Positions 62,539-64,000 of a DNA stretch of 64,000 nt are shown piece after piece. Each line of letters opens with the position of its first letter. The stretch's first letter is position 1. The notes beneath the pieces are model-generated. The model was given only the letters and a program-made list of their open reading frames with translations, did no database searches and was not told the origin of the DNA. Source of the DNA: an uncultured Eubacteriales bacterium (GTDB taxonomy: Bacteria > Bacillota > Clostridia > Oscillospirales > UBA644); the NCBI GenBank assembly GCA_900547165.1, contig URFZ01000004.1, positions 1 to 64,000 on the forward strand, given 5' to 3'. The position numbers and the translations under genes are program-made.

Positions 62539-64000
62539 TTATATTATGCTCGTCGGGTTCATGTCAAGCCCCACGGTGACGTCGCGCATATCCTTGTCCG
62601 TCAGCATACCGAGATAAACCTCTCGGAGCAGACGGCGGGTCGGTGCGTCGTCGCGGCATTTGATAAGAACTCTGACCCTGTCCCTGCCGCCGACCATGGG
62701 CACGGCGGTCTGTCGGGCGCGGATTATCGTGAGCGGGAGTTTTGCGAACTCTTCGCATTTCAGTTTTTCCTCGATGCGGGAAGTGAACGCTTCGGCGGCT
62801 TCAAAGGCGCGCGGGAGCGTATCGGCGGTGAAAACGCATTGACACACGTCGCAGAACGGCGGGTATACAAGCAGTTTTCGCAGCGAAGTTTCTTCCTCAA
62901 AAAAGCCCTCGTAATCCTGCTTTATTGCGTGTTCGAGCACCAAGTGGGTCGGGGAGAAAGTCTGAATAACGGCTCTGCCCTGTTTTTCGGCGCGGCCCGC
63001 TCTTCCGACGACCTGCGTCAGGAGCGAAAACGTTTTTTCGTATGCGCGGAAATCGGACGAATAGAGCAGCGAATCGGCGGAAAGAACGCCGACAAGCGTC
63101 ACATTGGGAAAATCCAGCCCTTTTGTTATCATCTGCGTGCCGAGCAATACGTCGTATTCGCGGCGGGCGAACGCGGAAAGGATCTCATCGCGGCTGTTCT
63201 TGCCGCCTACGGTGTCAGCGTCCATGCGCAGCACACGGAGTTCGGGAAACATCGCTTTTATCTCGCGTTCGGCGCGCTGTGTGCCGTAACCGGAATATTT
63301 GAGCGTTTTTGAGCCGCAGACGGGACAAACCGAAGCGGCGGGTTTGCTTTCGCCGCAGTAATGGCAGACAAGGCGGTCATTGGCGGCGTGGTATGTCATC
63401 GGAATACCGCAGCTTTTGCAGGCAAAAACATACTTGCATTTGGGGCATTGAACAAAGGAGTTATACCCTCTGCGGTTCATAAAAAGAATGGTTTGTTCGT
63501 GTTTTTCGACGTTTTTCGCTATTTCCGAGGCAAGCACGGAGCCGATAATATCGCGGTTGCCCTCGGCAAGTTCGCGGGACATATCGCTGACAAGCACTTT
63601 GGGAAGCGGTCCGCCGTTATACCTTTCGCGCAGGACGGAAAGCCCTATCCTGCCCTTTTGCGCCTTATAAAAACTTTCAAAGGACGGGGTGGCGGAAGCG
63701 ACGAGCAGGAGCGCCTTTTCTTCGTGAACACGGTAGCCCGCAACGGCTTTTGCGTCGTAACGGGGCGATTTTTCGGATTTGTAAGTATGCTCCTGTTCCT
63801 CGTCCACGATAACAAGACCGAGATCTTTGAGCGGGGCGAAAACGGCGCTTCGGGTGCCGACGACGAATCGGGCATCGCCCGTGCGTATGCGTTTGTACTC
63901 GTCATAGCGTTCGCCGACGGAAAGCCCGCTGTGCAGAACCGCAAGCAGGTCGCCGTAGCGGCTGACAAGGCGGTCTATTATCTGCAAAGTAAGCGATATT
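62539..64000 (-). CDS. priA: Primosomal helicase PriA (C-terminal part, runs off the right edge)
   Basis: At least 487 codons are present; the reading frame continues past 64000 (ISLTLQ precedes the last visible Q-I-I-D-R). It is the 3'-5' replication-restart helicase. Visible motifs: VGTRSAVFAPL, DEEQE, ASATPS, eight zinc-binding Cys (CPKC, CKSC, CHYC, CPVC), LLGTQMITKGLDFPNVTLVG and QVVGRAGRA. It heads the visible part of the def-fmt operon. The 182 bases between it and def hold nothing evident. Confidence 0.96.
   Translation of the reverse strand, partial: ISLTLQIIDRLVSRYGDLLAVLHSGLSVGERYDEYKRIRTGDARFVVGTRSAVFAPLKDLGLVIVDEEQEHTYKSEKSPRYDAKAVAGYRVHEEKALLLVASATPSFESFYKAQKGRIGLSVLRERYNGGPLPKVLVSDMSRELAEGNRDIIGSVLASEIAKNVEKHEQTILFMNRRGYNSFVQCPKCKYVFACKSCGIPMTYHAANDRLVCHYCGESKPAASVCPVCGSKTLKYSGYGTQRAEREIKAMFPELRVLRMDADTVGGKNSRDEILSAFARREYDVLLGTQMITKGLDFPNVTLVGVLSADSLLYSSDFRAYEKTFSLLTQVVGRAGRAEKQGRAVIQTFSPTHLVLEHAIKQDYEGFFEEETSLRKLLVYPPFCDVCQCVFTADTLPRAFEAAEAFTSRIEEKLKCEEFAKLPLTIIRARQTAVPMVGGRDRVRVLIKCRDDAPTRRLLREVYLGMLTDKDMRDVTVGLDMNPTSII

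Overview
The window looks like chromosome from an anaerobic, low-to-mid GC Firmicute of class Clostridia, probably an uncultured gut or rumen lineage. This is inferred from gene content: CIRCE-controlled groESL, the DUF2232-gdpP-rplI-dnaB-tilS-ftsH run, a PrpC/PrkC (PASTA kinase) operon joined to priA-def-fmt-rlmN-rsgA, an Etf-linked lactate dehydrogenase, a DUF5685 protein, a dockerin-bearing cell-wall enzyme and several plant or host glycan hydrolases. Most genes have good Shine-Dalgarno sites. Many promoters are near-consensus sigma-A type with exactly 17-bp spacers.

Layout. 1-440: a cobalamin riboswitch on the minus strand whose target lies off the left edge. 516-3010: a J-domain protein and a secreted lysozyme-like/SH3/dockerin protein (minus). 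3869-5949: groES-groEL (plus). 6191-8281: GH36 alpha-galactosidase. 8636-16979: DUF2232-gdpP-rplI-dnaB-tilS-ftsH (plus). 17092-21901: a membrane metallophosphoesterase, a sortase-type surface protein with an LCP protein, and a zinc-ribbon/DUF5685 pair (minus). 22170-23186: pfkA. 23487-37377: minus-strand metabolic block with two operons. One has a propeller hydrolase, an orphan lipoprotein binding protein, a DUF4432 epimerase, a creatinase-like M24 protein and a creatininase-like protein. The other is GH3, GPH-type transporter and GH78 with translationally coupled overlaps, divergent from an AraC regulator. 39185-39423: tRNA-Gly-Arg-His (minus). 39597-43870: a three-gene operon with a previously unlisted 49-residue peptide carrying a double-glycine leader, a 758-residue lipoprotein and a clostripain-type (C11) lipoprotein protease. 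44124-47506: etfB-etfA-lactate dehydrogenase. 48056-49771: a repeat-rich surface protein. 49981-50600: phd-doc toxin-antitoxin. 50722-54781: an MraY-like transferase, a GNAT-YoaP protein and HtrA. 54962-64000: thiN-rsgA-prkC-prpC-rlmN-yugP-fmt-def-priA (minus; priA runs off the right edge).

How it fits together. The sugar block suggests uptake of rhamnose- or glucose-bearing oligosaccharides by the GPH transporter and their breakdown by GH78 and GH3, under the divergent AraC protein. The conserved operons cover translation, replication restart and initiation, protein quality control and envelope growth signalling (GdpP, PrkC/PrpC, FtsH, HtrA, LCP).

The most unusual items are (i) the GG-leader peptide/lipoprotein/C11 protease operon, (ii) a duplicated structured element downstream of htrA whose 15-bp hairpin shows compensatory changes and pairs fully only when read from the minus strand, and (iii) a creatininase-like/creatinase-like pair in which the M24 partner has lost three of five metal ligands. 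No rRNA, CRISPR array, IS element or prophage was seen.
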